From: Saccharopolyspora phatthalungensis
Lineage (GTDB): Bacteria > Actinomycetota > Actinomycetes > Mycobacteriales > Pseudonocardiaceae
Assembly: GCF_014203395.1 (NCBI RefSeq)
Contig: NZ_JACHIW010000001.1
Span: 4,881,501 to 4,945,500 of the forward strand
DNA: 64,000 bases
Direction: 5' to 3'
The translations under genes and the position numbers were made by a program. The notes beneath the pieces were generated by a model. That model searched no databases, had not been told where the DNA came from, and saw nothing but the letters and a program-made list of their open reading frames with translations. Positions 41,353 through 49,739 of the stretch are shown here, piece after piece. Within the stretch, counting starts at the first letter, position 1, and every line of letters starts with the position of its first letter.

Positions 41353-41745
41353 ATCATCGCTAACTACGGTCCGCGTGGTGACCGGCGTTGGCTGGTCGCC
41401 CACCGGCTGCGCGAGCGACGCCGAGAGCTGGGGTTGACCCAGCAGCAGGTGGTCAGCCGCCTGCGTCGGTATGGGGTGGAGACCACGAACAAGACGCTGA
41501 GCTGCCTGGAGCACGGCACGGGTGTGGACGTCGCCCGGTTGCCCGAACTCGCGCAGGTTTTGGAGTGCACGACGACGTTCCTGCTCGGGCTCACCACTGC
41601 GCCGCGCCAGTGGGAGCCGGATGCGGACGAGTGCCGGCCGACGGCTCCGGCGGCGCGGCTCGTTGGTGGCGCGGCTCCGCTGATCCTCGCGCCCGGCGTC
41701 CCAGCCGAAGCCACGCGCGTCCGGTCGCTCAACCGAGGTGCTTAG
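41353..41745 (+). CDS. XRE-family regulator with apparent ATC start
   Basis: A protein of about 130 residues. The helix-turn-helix is complete: DRRWLVAHRLRERRRELGLT, QQQVVSRLRRYGVETTNKTL, SCLEHGTGVDVARLPELAQV, LECTTTFLLGL. The frame is open from 41290 and contains no ATG, GTG or TTG until a TTG (41434) inside the HTH. GGAGG at 41344-41348 points to ATC 41353 or ATC 41356 (spacing 4 or 7). Either AUC is used as a rare start or a former ATG was mutated. The C-terminal 40 residues are Pro/Ala-rich. It converges with the DUF6390 gene and overlaps its end by 17 bases. Confidence 0.6.
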   Translation: MIANYGPRGDRRWLVAHRLRERRRELGLTQQQVVSRLRRYGVETTNKTLSCLEHGTGVDVARLPELAQVLECTTTFLLGLTTAPRQWEPDADECRPTAPAARLVGGAAPLILAPGVPAEATRVRSLNRGA

Positions 41746-42520
41746 CCAGGCCGGGTTTCTCCAGCCGGTGGTTAGCGATGTCGAGGTGGTGCCGCGTGTA
41801 GCGGTGCAGCGCCGCCAGCTGCTGCGGGGTGAGGCGGTCGCAGACCCAGTCCCAGTGCAGCGCGACCTGGTCACCCGGCCGGAGATCGGAGACGAAGCCG
41901 ACTCCGTCGACCGCCGCGGTGGCGATCTCGGTCTCGGCCGGGCCGAGACCCAGACACCTGCCGTCCCAGGTCAGCGCGCGCGTGTCCACCACGACCTGGT
42001 CGCCTTCCACCGCGCGCACCCGGCCCCACCGGATGCGGCAACGGTCGAGCACGGTCAGCGCGTGTTCGGCGGCGGTTCCGCCGCCACCCAGCAGGCCGAG
42101 CCAGGGGTAGACGCAGAACACGTGGTAGCTGTGGTGTGGCATCCCCCCAGCCAGCACGGAGTCGGCCAGCGGACCGAACCGCCCGGTCCGGCGCCGGAAC
42201 CGCTCTTCCACCGAGTCGCCCATCGCCCGCGCTCCGACACGGTCGAGCAGGTCGTTGCCGATCCAGTAGGCCTCGACGACGCGCCGGTCGAGCGGATCGG
42301 GTGTTCCGGTGGCGTCGGCGATGAGCTCCAGGTACGGCCAGGCGCCGGTGAACTGCCGGGCCAGCTCCACCAGACCGGGATCGACCGTGCAGGTGACCCC
42401 GTACTCGAAGAACTGCCCGCTGTCCGGCGGGCCGCACGAGCCGCGCTGGTTCGGCGGGAAGGCGTAGCGGACGAACAGCACCGGCCCGGGTGCTGAAGCG
42501 GTCTGCGCTGCCTCGGACAT
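41729..42520 (-). CDS. DUF6390 family hydrogenase-associated protein
   Basis: A 263-residue protein, last in the hydrogenase operon. FVRYAFPPNQRGSCGPPDSG, FFEYGV and QFTGAWPYLELIADATGTPD are recognisable, with HVFCVYPWLGLLGGGG and a C-terminal W-D-W-V-C-D-x-L region. The family co-occurs with actinobacterial-type hydrogenases; its function is unknown, though an involvement in assembly or regulation is likely. It starts 10 bases after hypC and overlaps, on the opposite strand, the end of the XRE gene. Confidence 0.8.
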   Translation of the reverse strand: MSEAAQTASAPGPVLFVRYAFPPNQRGSCGPPDSGQFFEYGVTCTVDPGLVELARQFTGAWPYLELIADATGTPDPLDRRVVEAYWIGNDLLDRVGARAMGDSVEERFRRRTGRFGPLADSVLAGGMPHHSYHVFCVYPWLGLLGGGGTAAEHALTVLDRCRIRWGRVRAVEGDQVVVDTRALTWDGRCLGLGPAETEIATAAVDGVGFVSDLRPGDQVALHWDWVCDRLTPQQLAALHRYTRHHLDIANHRLEKPGLAKHLG

Positions 42521-42530
42521 CGGCGCCCCC

Positions 42531-42749
42531 TCAGGGTTGCGGCCCGAACGGCGCCAGCGCGTCCCGGGCCTGGTCCTCGGTCATCATTTCGAGCGCGAAT
42601 CCGCAGTGGATCAGGATGTATTCGCCGGGCTTGGGGGGCGGGGCGAGCAGGCCGACGTTGATGTCGCGGAGCACGCCGGCGACGTCCACCTGCGCCAGGT
42701 CGTCGGTGCCGGAGACGGTCACGACCCGTCCTGGGATGCCGAGGCACAC
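42531..42749 (-). CDS. hypC: Hydrogenase assembly chaperone HypC
   Basis: A 72-residue HypC/HupF protein. The start is certain: GTG 42749 encodes the initiator and the next residue is the essential Cys2 in MCLGIPGRVV. The family end pattern PGEYILIHCGFALEMM is present. HypC carries the Fe(CN)2CO unit between HypD and the large subunit precursor. The gene overlaps the maturation protease by 31 bases and is followed by DUF6390. Only HypA, HypB and HypC of the Hyp set are present in this window. Confidence 0.95.
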   Translation of the reverse strand: MCLGIPGRVVTVSGTDDLAQVDVAGVLRDINVGLLAPPPKPGEYILIHCGFALEMMTEDQARDALAPFGPQP

Positions 42750-43237
42750 GGCTCCTCCTCTCCCCGCTCGAACGCGGTGAGCGCGAGGTCGGTGGCGACG
42801 CGGGCCGCCTCGTCGACCGCGGCCTGGACGACGGGGCTGAGGCCCATGCCGACCTCGACCGACTCTGGTTCGCAGCCCACCACGACGACGTGCTTCAGTG
42901 TGCCCCCGAAAGCCCGGACCAGCGCGAGCACGGCGTCCGGTGACAGGTCGTGCGCGTCCATCGCGGGCACGGCTGCTTCGGCGGACGCCTCTTCCAGTTG
43001 GTGCTCGATCACGTGCAGCGTTCCGGGAGCCGCACCTCGCTGGACGGCGTCGACAAGCACGACGAGGTCGTATCCCTCCAGGAGTTGGTAGGCGAGGTGG
43101 ACGCCGCGGATGCCGTAATCGCCGACGTCGACCTGTTCGGGGAACCGGTCGGCGTCCAGCCGCGCGGCGACCGCGCTGCCGAACCCGTCATCGCCGTGGA
43201 AGATATTGCCGATACCGGCGAGCAGTACTCGCGTCAT
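42719..43237 (-). CDS. Hydrogenase maturation endopeptidase
   Basis: A 172-residue protease of the HyaD/HybD type that removes the C-terminal tail of the large subunit after nickel insertion. TRVLLAGIGNIFHGDDGFGS has the conserved GxGNxxxxDDGxG with the first metal-sensing acidic residue, VVLVDAVQRGAAPGTLHVI contains the second acidic residue, and HDLSPDAVLALVRAFGG carries the His of the set. Start ATG 43237 overlaps the previous stop by ATGA. Its presence fits the 22-residue tail after the last ligand Cys/His motif of the large subunit at 46704. Confidence 0.93.
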   Translation of the reverse strand: MTRVLLAGIGNIFHGDDGFGSAVAARLDADRFPEQVDVGDYGIRGVHLAYQLLEGYDLVVLVDAVQRGAAPGTLHVIEHQLEEASAEAAVPAMDAHDLSPDAVLALVRAFGGTLKHVVVVGCEPESVEVGMGLSPVVQAAVDEAARVATDLALTAFERGEEEPCASASQDGS

Positions 43238-44523
43238 GATCCGGCCTCCACCGGTTCGACCTCCTCGGGAGTGAAGTAGAGGTAGCGGCCGTGCAGGCGT
43301 TGCACCTCGGCGGCTTCCTCGCTCCCGTGCGGGATCACCGCGAGGTGGACGCGGCCGTCGACGTCGGCCAGCACCTGCTCGACGGTTGCGGTGCGACCGG
43401 CCAGGAACATGTCCTGCGCGTCGGCGCTGTGTGCGCCGGGGCGCAGCCGCACCCAACTGCCCCGCTGGACGCGCACGCCGGAGACGGTGATGGCGTCGGA
43501 CTCGTTTCGCGGGGCCGGGGTGTTCGACCTCAGGTAGCGCAGCGTGCCGTGGAGCCGGTCGAGCATCTCGGGCGGCATGTTCTCCACATGGTCGAGCAAC
43601 GTGCGCACCCGCTCGTCGGTACCGCGGGCATCCCGTTTCTCGGTGTCGGTGAGGGTGAGCGTGCGCAGACTCAGCAACTCGTCGATCTCGGTGGCGTCGA
43701 ACATTTCGGCCGGACTCTCGGGGGCCACCTGCGGGTGGTCGTAGAGGATGATCGGCGAAGCCAGCACGAGATCGCGGCTGGCGGGTTCGCCCGCCAGAAC
43801 CGGGAAGACGCCGTCGTTGTCGCACTCGGCGACGTAGGGCCGGGCCCACTCGGGCGGGTCGAGCAGCGAGATGAACGACCCGTCGACCGAGACGAGCACG
43901 TGCGCGGCGACCAGCGCCGAGGTGAGCGCGTCGGCGCGCTCCGCGCCGCTCCACGGAGTGCGGTTGTCCACCTCGATCCGCAGCCGCACGATCCCGTATG
44001 GGCCCGGTCTCTGCTCCGCCGCGAGGCGGATCGCGCCCGCCAGTTGTGTCCGCTCACGCACCAGCCTGCCGACAGGCCGCTCCCGCTCGTGGAGGGTCTC
44101 GATGTCGCAGACCCCGGGGACGTCAAAGGGAATGTCGCGGGGACCGGTAAGCAGTTCCGCCAAGGACGTCTCGCAGTCGATTTCCTGCTCCACTGCCTCG
44201 TCCCACGGCTGATACCGGGTATCGCCGAGGTCCAGCGCGTCGACCAGGCGGAACCCGGTTCCCTCGAACACGTGCACGTCACGCCGCTGGACGTGCAGGA
44301 AGCGCACTCGGACCGCGAGCCGGTCGAGGTCGCCCTCGACGGGGATCTCCGCGCGCAGTGAGGCCCGCTCCGAGCGGTCGCGTTCGGCCCAGGCGGGTGG
44401 CATGAGGACGCCGAACTGCCAGCGCACCCGGTTCTTGGCGTCCGAGGCACGGTAGGGATAGAGGAGGTAGCCCTCGTACAGCACGGCGTCGGCGACCGCT
44501 TGCGCGGCGGTGAAGGTGTTCAT
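43234..44523 (-). CDS. Conserved hydrogenase-operon protein of unknown function
   Basis: A 429-residue protein. It begins TFTAAQAVADAVLYEGYLLY followed by PYRASDAKNRVRWQFGVLMP and has an extended alpha/beta core (GLLLLDPPEWA-like SLLDPPEWARPYVAECDNDG; VFPVLAGEPASRDLVLASPI). The C-terminal 70 residues (GSWVRLRPGAHSADAQDMFL, GRTATVEQVLADVDGRVHLA) look like an SH3-like barrel. No catalytic motif was recognised. It is placed between DUF6084 and the protease with ATGA overlaps on both sides, and the same neighbourhood is typical for group 1h hydrogenase operons, so a maturation or electron-transfer role is likely. Confidence 0.7.
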   Translation of the reverse strand: MNTFTAAQAVADAVLYEGYLLYPYRASDAKNRVRWQFGVLMPPAWAERDRSERASLRAEIPVEGDLDRLAVRVRFLHVQRRDVHVFEGTGFRLVDALDLGDTRYQPWDEAVEQEIDCETSLAELLTGPRDIPFDVPGVCDIETLHERERPVGRLVRERTQLAGAIRLAAEQRPGPYGIVRLRIEVDNRTPWSGAERADALTSALVAAHVLVSVDGSFISLLDPPEWARPYVAECDNDGVFPVLAGEPASRDLVLASPIILYDHPQVAPESPAEMFDATEIDELLSLRTLTLTDTEKRDARGTDERVRTLLDHVENMPPEMLDRLHGTLRYLRSNTPAPRNESDAITVSGVRVQRGSWVRLRPGAHSADAQDMFLAGRTATVEQVLADVDGRVHLAVIPHGSEEAAEVQRLHGRYLYFTPEEVEPVEAGS

Positions 44524-45155
44524 CCGTCCTCCGCACGTTCTTTCAGCAGTTGTTGCACGGCGCCGTCCCAGGTCAGCAACGAGTGCCGGACGCGGTAGCG
44601 GTGCAGGGCGTCGAAGGTCTCCCGGCCCAGGCGCAGCCACGCGGTACCGGGGAAGTGCAGCTCCATGACTTGCCGCCACGTTTCTACGGGAAGCCGGAAA
44701 CGGGCCTCTTTGTTCCAGGCGATCGGCTGTACCGATAGCGTTCCCGGGCTTCCGGTGAACGCGGTGCCGTTGAACAACAGGAGCATCGGGACCTCGCCGG
44801 TATCCAGGGCGTAGAGGTACTTCGCCGCCACCACGTCGAAGTCGTAGGTGCAGGCAACCGGCAAAGCCGCCGGGGTGGAGCCGGTGAAGCCGGGGAGCAC
44901 GGCAGTGGCGAACGCCAGTCGCAGCGGCCGCAGGGTCTGCGACCACCGCGGCCGGTCACCGAAAAGGTCCAGCAGCGCCTCCGCCTCGGCGTCGTCGTAG
45001 CGGCGCCGCTGCGGTTCGATGCGGATCTGGCAGCGCAGCACGAGGGCGTGTATGGCCGTGCCGGTGGTCTCGGTGACCTCCAGGCGCAGCAGCAGCGTCG
45101 GGCTCGCGGCCTGCCGGTCGGGCTCGGCGCCCAGGCACGTGAACTCAAGGTCCAT
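44520..45155 (-). CDS. DUF6084 family protein
   Basis: A 211-residue protein without known catalytic residues. LEFTCLGAEPDRQAASPTLL starts a beta-rich domain, and IHALVLRCQIRIEPQRRRYD, FFDLFGDRPRWSQTLRPLRL-like text and PVACTYDFDVVAAKYLYALD fit DUF6084, which is found with hydrogenases of this type. ATG 45155 is the natural start; it overlaps the end of DUF5947 by 11 bases, and its own end overlaps the next gene by ATGA. Likely a structural accessory of hydrogenase assembly. Confidence 0.78.
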   Translation of the reverse strand: MDLEFTCLGAEPDRQAASPTLLLRLEVTETTGTAIHALVLRCQIRIEPQRRRYDDAEAEALLDLFGDRPRWSQTLRPLRLAFATAVLPGFTGSTPAALPVACTYDFDVVAAKYLYALDTGEVPMLLLFNGTAFTGSPGTLSVQPIAWNKEARFRLPVETWRQVMELHFPGTAWLRLGRETFDALHRYRVRHSLLTWDGAVQQLLKERAEDG

Positions 45156-45819
45156 CGCGGTCGCCTCCGCGCGTGCACCGCCGCCGCAGGTCGGCGAAGT
45201 AAGCGTCGATGTGCTGCCAGACCTCCTCGCCGCCGTGGAAGCCGACCCAGTGCCTGCGCACGATCCCGACCAGTTCGTAGCAGGCGTCGATCGGCGTGCG
45301 GAAGCACTCGAAGCGCCCATCCCGCCTGCGGACCAGCGCCGCCTCGACGTCCGGCCGCAGGTCGCGCAGCAGCGGGTTGGCCCGCACGACCTCGTCCCAG
45401 GTTTCGAGATCGAGCTCGGACTCGGTCGCGCCACCCGGGCTCGGGTAGCAGGCGACGTGGCGGCCCAGATCGGACTGGCGGAAGAAGAACGCCAGCCCGA
45501 CCGGGATCTGCATGGCTTCCCACTGCTGGTCGGTGAGGACGAAGTCCGGGTCGGATCCGCAGTCCTCGGGCACCGCCCGGCGGCGACCCGCACCCGCTCC
45601 CTCCCGGGTGAACAGCAGGTAGCAGGCGCGGCAGGTGCACAGCAGCCGTCGCTGGTCGAGATCGGCGACGTGGCTGTGCCGCTCCGACAAGCCCTCTCCG
45701 CACATCTCGCATGCCTCGCCTGGACGGCGCACCCGGCGTCCGGAAGCGGCAGCGACCGGGCTCTCGTCCGCGGGGCGAGCCAACGACCGGAGCACGGCGA
45801 AGGGCGTCCGGCCGGTCAT
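45145..45819 (-). CDS. DUF5947 family protein, rubredoxin-like cysteine sites
   Basis: A 224-residue protein. The N-terminal third has two CxxC pairs, CEMCGEGLSERHSHVAD and LLCTCRACYLLFTREG, suitable for a zinc or iron site; the rest includes PVGLAFFFRQSDLGRHVACY and FECFRTPIDACYELVGIVRR. This arrangement matches DUF5947, always seen near group 1h hydrogenase genes. A role as electron-transfer or iron-handling protein is plausible but inferred. Start ATG 45819 is in an ATGA overlap with the NifU-like gene. Confidence 0.8.
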   Translation of the reverse strand: MTGRTPFAVLRSLARPADESPVAAASGRRVRRPGEACEMCGEGLSERHSHVADLDQRRLLCTCRACYLLFTREGAGAGRRRAVPEDCGSDPDFVLTDQQWEAMQIPVGLAFFFRQSDLGRHVACYPSPGGATESELDLETWDEVVRANPLLRDLRPDVEAALVRRRDGRFECFRTPIDACYELVGIVRRHWVGFHGGEEVWQHIDAYFADLRRRCTRGGDRDGP

Positions 45820-46685
45820 GTCGCGGCTCGCTGCGGCAGCGCGATGCTCCACCCATCCGCCTCGGGCAGCAGCGGCAGCGGGGCCAACGCGAGCTCGGGA
45901 TCGTCCTCGGCCCGCCCGGCCAGGCACACGTCGTAGACCTGGCCGCATCGTGAACAGACCAGGCGGGTGCCGGTGAAGGCGGCGTCGGCCAGCGAACAGC
46001 CGCACGCGGCGCATTCGTCGCGATAGGCGTAGTAAGTCCCGCGGACGTTGCACGTCATCACGGCGAGACCCGCGATGTCCGAGACGCGAAGCTCACCGGG
46101 CGCGACCTCGACTTCCAGCGGTTGCCACGCGCTCGTCGGGCCGGATTCGGAACGCACCCGCTCCATGGAGATCTGGAGCAGCGGCTGCTGCGCCGGTTCC
46201 TCGACCATGCCCTCCACGGCCACCGATGTGGCTTCGGGCGCGGCGTCGAGAACGGCCTGCTCGACCGCGAGCTTGACGGTGACCGTCGAGGACGGGCATC
46301 CGTCGCAGCTGCCGCGCAGGCGCAGCCCGACGACGCCGTCGGCGTCGATACCGACGTAGTCGATCCCGCCCGCGTGCGAACCGAGATACGGGCGGACCCG
46401 GTCGAGAGCGGCCTGGATGCGGGTGTCGGCATCGTCGGGGTGCAGGTCGTGCAAAGCGAGGAGGCCTGCGAGAAGGTCGTCCTCGGCCAACGCCCGCAAG
46501 CGCTGCTGCCCACCATCCTGCTCCCGCAGGATCGACACCACCCGCGCCAGGCCCGCCCCGTAGAACCCGATGACGGCGCCGACCAGGTCCTCCACCCGGG
46601 CGCGGACGCCCGGCTCCGCGGTGCTGTCGAGTTCTTCCAGCAGCGCCTCGATCTTCATCCCCAGTGCGCGGGCGTCGTGTTCCAT
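45816..46685 (-). CDS. NifU-like protein fused to a Rieske-like domain with changed ligands
   Basis: A 289-residue fusion. Residues about 85-165 are the NifU C-terminal Fe-S scaffold domain (YLGSHAGGIDYVGIDADGVV; LRGSCDGCPSSTVTVKLAVE with CxxC). Residues about 195-265 have a Rieske-type fold pattern, VMTCNVRGTYYAYRDECAAC, GCSLADAAFTGTRLVCSRCG, then QVYDV. In Rieske proteins the ligands are C-x-H and C-x-x-H; here the first His position is Ala followed by Cys, and the second is Cys, giving CxxC pairs. It may hold a zinc or rubredoxin-type centre. It probably serves cluster delivery to the small subunit or is an electron partner. Confidence 0.85.
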   Translation of the reverse strand: MEHDARALGMKIEALLEELDSTAEPGVRARVEDLVGAVIGFYGAGLARVVSILREQDGGQQRLRALAEDDLLAGLLALHDLHPDDADTRIQAALDRVRPYLGSHAGGIDYVGIDADGVVGLRLRGSCDGCPSSTVTVKLAVEQAVLDAAPEATSVAVEGMVEEPAQQPLLQISMERVRSESGPTSAWQPLEVEVAPGELRVSDIAGLAVMTCNVRGTYYAYRDECAACGCSLADAAFTGTRLVCSRCGQVYDVCLAGRAEDDPELALAPLPLLPEADGWSIALPQRAAT

Positions 46686-46703
46686 GTCCCCGCCCCCTTG
46701 CCG

Positions 46704-48509
46704 TCAGTACGGCTTGACCACTCCTGTCGGCGAGTGCGTGTACTCCTTTTCCAGACCGTTGCCCACGTACATGTGGACACCGCATGGCAGGCACGGGTCG
46801 AAGCTGCGGACCGTCCGCATGATGTCGATGCCCTTGAACCGTTCCGGCGGGTTCTCCTCGAAAATCGGCGTGTTCTCAACCGCGTCCTCGTACGGCCCCG
46901 GTGTGCCGTAGACGTCGCGGACGCTGCCGTTGTACGGCGTCGGCGGATACGGGTGGTAGTTGGCGATCTTGCCGTCCCTGATGACCATGTGGTGTGACAG
47001 CACACCGCGCACGGCTTCGGTGAACCCGCAGCTGATGGCCTGGTCGGGCACCTTGAACGGGGTCCACGTCTCGGTGCGCCCGGCGCGGACCTCGTCCAGC
47101 GCCTGCTCGACGAAGTGGATGGCGAGCGCGGCGGTGTAGGCCTGGAAGTAGGTCCGCGCGCGGTTGCGCTCGATCGCGTTGCTCCACTTCGGAATTCGCC
47201 ATTCGAACGTCGTCTCGGGCTTGAGTGCGGTCTTGGGCAGCGTGATCCGCACGCTGCTTCCGGTCGCCTGCACCAGATCGGTGTTGACCAAGCCGTTGAG
47301 CGCCGTGGACCACATCCGGGCCAGCGGGCCGCCACCGGTGTCGATCGACAGGTGGTTCTCCCCGTCGAACCAGCGGGGCGACATCGTCCAGCTGTAGGCG
47401 GCGTTGAAGTCGCGCTTGGCCGGCTTGGGAATCGTGTGCTGGTTCCACGGATGGCGCCGGTCGATCGGATTGCCCAGCGGGTCATGGGTCACGAACACCT
47501 CGTGCTCGTCATCCACCCAGTCCTCGTAGTAAGAACTGCCGAGCAGGATCCGGATGCCAAGGTTGATGTCGACGAGGTCGTTGGTCACCAGTTCGCCGTC
47601 GACGATGACGCCCGGCGTGACGAACATCTTCCGGCCCCACTCGCTCATGTGCTCGTAGCGGAAGTCGCAGTGGGCGGGGTCGTTGAGGCAACCCCAGCAT
47701 CCCAGCAGCACCCGCCGCTGCCCGACGTGCTCGTAGCCGGGCAGGGCCTGGTAGAAGAAGTCGAACAGATCGTCGTGCAGCGGAACGACCTTCTTCATGA
47801 ACTCGCAGTAGCGCATCAACCGGGTCAGGTAGTCGGTGAACAGCTGCAACGTGGCCACCGTTCCCACTCCACCGGGGTACAAAGTGGACGGATGCACGTG
47901 CCTGCCTTCCATGAGGCAGAACATGTCGCGCGTCAACCGGCTCATCTGCAAGGCCTCGCGGTAGAACTCGCCCTCCAGCGGGTTCAGCGAGCGCATGATG
48001 TCGCCGATGGTGCGGTAGCCGTGCTCACCGGCGTGCGGTGCCTCGGTGTTGTTGGCCTGTTCCAGCACGCCCGGGTTGGTCTCCCGGACCATCTTCTCGC
48101 AGTAGTCGACACCGACCAGGTTCTCCTGGAAGATGTTGTGGTCGAACATGTACTCGGCGGCCTCGCCGAGGTTGATGATCCATTCGCCGAGGTGCGGTGG
48201 AGCCACCCCGTAGGCCATGTTCTGGTTGTAGACCGAGCAGGTCGCGTGATTGTCACCGCAGATCCCGCAGATCCGGCTGGTGATGAAGTGCGCGTCCCGC
48301 GGGTCCTTGCCCCTCATGAAGATGCTGTAGCCGCGGAAGATCGACGACGTGCTGTGGCACTCGCGCACTGCCTTCTGCTTGAAGTCGACTTTGGCGTAGA
48401 TCCCGAGACTGCCCACGATGCGGGTGATCGGATCCCACGCCATCTCCACTACGTCGGACTTCGTCGTGTCCTCGGCGCTGGCCGACGGTCTCCTGTGGAT
48501 GGTGGTCAT
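46704..48509 (-). CDS. hhyL: [NiFe]-hydrogenase large subunit, group 1h (actinobacterial type)
   Basis: A 601-residue large subunit housing the NiFe site. The N-terminal ligand motif is RICGICGDNH (residues 79-88) and the C-terminal one DPCLPCGVH (571-579), followed by a 22-residue tail MYVGNGLEKEYTHSPT and VVKPY that the protease encoded at 42719 should cut off. Other hallmarks: DPITRIVGSLGIYAKVDF, MEGRHVHPSTLYPGG, DINLGIRILLGSSYYEDW. The unusual L1/L2 sequences match the high-affinity group 1h (formerly group 5) enzymes that consume atmospheric H2. ATG 48509 is used because GGAGG lies 5 bases upstream; ATG 48512 is too close. It follows the small subunit by 28 bases. Confidence 0.96.
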   Translation of the reverse strand: MTTIHRRPSASAEDTTKSDVVEMAWDPITRIVGSLGIYAKVDFKQKAVRECHSTSSIFRGYSIFMRGKDPRDAHFITSRICGICGDNHATCSVYNQNMAYGVAPPHLGEWIINLGEAAEYMFDHNIFQENLVGVDYCEKMVRETNPGVLEQANNTEAPHAGEHGYRTIGDIMRSLNPLEGEFYREALQMSRLTRDMFCLMEGRHVHPSTLYPGGVGTVATLQLFTDYLTRLMRYCEFMKKVVPLHDDLFDFFYQALPGYEHVGQRRVLLGCWGCLNDPAHCDFRYEHMSEWGRKMFVTPGVIVDGELVTNDLVDINLGIRILLGSSYYEDWVDDEHEVFVTHDPLGNPIDRRHPWNQHTIPKPAKRDFNAAYSWTMSPRWFDGENHLSIDTGGGPLARMWSTALNGLVNTDLVQATGSSVRITLPKTALKPETTFEWRIPKWSNAIERNRARTYFQAYTAALAIHFVEQALDEVRAGRTETWTPFKVPDQAISCGFTEAVRGVLSHHMVIRDGKIANYHPYPPTPYNGSVRDVYGTPGPYEDAVENTPIFEENPPERFKGIDIMRTVRSFDPCLPCGVHMYVGNGLEKEYTHSPTGVVKPY

Positions 48510-48537
48510 CATCGCCTCCAACCGCGATCGAGGTAGC

Positions 48538-49608
48538 TCACCAGGTCTTGCTGAAGCCGGTGGTCAGCTGCTTGCCCCTGCTGCGCCACTGCGGCTCTTG
48601 GTCGACCGACTTCTCGGTGATGCGCCGCAGCCGCCGGATCGTCCTTCCGTACACCGAACTCACGGTCGTCGACACCTTGCTGCCCGGGGGCTCGTCCATG
48701 AAGGGCATGAACTTGTCCGGGAAACCGGGCATCGTGCAGGCGATGCAGATGCCACCGACATTCGGGCAGCCGCCGATGCCGTTCATCCACCCGCGCTTGG
48801 GCACGTTGCACTTCACGACCGGACCCCAGCAGCCGAGCTTGACCAGGCACTTGGGCGAGCCGTACTCGGTGGCGAAGTCACCCTGCTCGTAGTACCCGGC
48901 CCGGTCGCAGCCCTCGTGCACGGTGGCACCGAACAACCACTGCGGGCGCAGGGCGTCGTCGAGCGGGATCATCGGCGCCTGCCCCGCGACCTGATACAGC
49001 AGGTAGACCAGGGTCTCGGACAGGTTGTCCGGCTGGATCGGGCAGCCCGGAACGCACACGATCGGCAGCCCCGCCTTGGACTTCCACTGCCAGCCCAGAT
49101 AGTCCGGCACCCCCATCGCCCCGGTCGGGTTGCCCGCCATCGCGTGGATGCCGCCGTAGGTGGCGCAGGTGCCCGCCGCGACGATCGCCGTGGCCTTGGG
49201 CGCCAGCCGGTCCAACCACTCCGAGGTCGTCATGGGCTGGCCGGTCGCGGGGTTGTTTCCGAAGCCGCACCAGTAGCCCTCGTCCTTGATGGCCTCGTTG
49301 GGGATCGAGCCCTCCACAACCAGTACGAAGGGCTCCAACTCGCCGCGGTCGGCCTTGTGCCACCACTCGATGAACGTGTCGGCACCCTGCTCCGGACCGC
49401 ATTCGAAATCGATCAGCGGCCAATGCACCTGGATCTTCGGTAAGCCCGGCAGCGCGCCGAGTACGATCTCCTCGATGCTGGGCTGGGTGGCCGCGGTCAG
49501 TGCGACCGAGTCCCCGTCGCAGCTCAGCCCCGCGTTGATCCAGAGAACGTGGAGAACCTCGTCGCCGGTCTCCTGCGGAGCCTGCGACTGCGTAGGCGTG
49601 GTGGACAT
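48538..49608 (-). CDS. hhyS: [NiFe]-hydrogenase small subunit, group 1h
   Basis: A 356-residue small subunit carrying the [4Fe-4S] relay. The start of the relay, LWINAGLSCDGDSVALTAAT, has Cys-Asp-Gly-Asp instead of the usual CxxC, as known for actinobacterial-type enzymes with a proximal cluster held by three Cys and one Asp. Other cluster Cys are in VAAGTCATYGGIHA, CVPGCPIQPDN, VHEGCDRAGYY and KCLVKLGCWGPVVKCN, GGCPNVGGICIACTMPGFPD. No Tat signal peptide is seen, so the enzyme is cytoplasmic or membrane-associated by other proteins. ATG 49608 is chosen over a longer frame to 49743 that contains no family sequence. Confidence 0.96.
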   Translation of the reverse strand: MSTTPTQSQAPQETGDEVLHVLWINAGLSCDGDSVALTAATQPSIEEIVLGALPGLPKIQVHWPLIDFECGPEQGADTFIEWWHKADRGELEPFVLVVEGSIPNEAIKDEGYWCGFGNNPATGQPMTTSEWLDRLAPKATAIVAAGTCATYGGIHAMAGNPTGAMGVPDYLGWQWKSKAGLPIVCVPGCPIQPDNLSETLVYLLYQVAGQAPMIPLDDALRPQWLFGATVHEGCDRAGYYEQGDFATEYGSPKCLVKLGCWGPVVKCNVPKRGWMNGIGGCPNVGGICIACTMPGFPDKFMPFMDEPPGSKVSTTVSSVYGRTIRRLRRITEKSVDQEPQWRSRGKQLTTGFSKTW

Positions 49609-49739
49609 GGCCAACCCGCCTTTCCACCTTCGAATTCGCGCCGGTTCCGCCACATTGCGGACGCATCCGATGCGTCGCGCAATCCCCGGAACCAGCCGTT
49701 CACTCGGGAATTCCAGGAATTTCCGATTCTTTCCGCCAC

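Noticed and set aside
45816..46685. NifU-like protein as a sign of nitrogen fixation
   Set aside because: Only the C-terminal NifU domain is present, inside a hydrogenase operon; no nif genes are visible.
47115..48536. Plus-strand 473-codon frame opposite the hydrogenase large subunit
   Set aside because: Shadow frame; the minus strand contains both NiFe ligand motifs.
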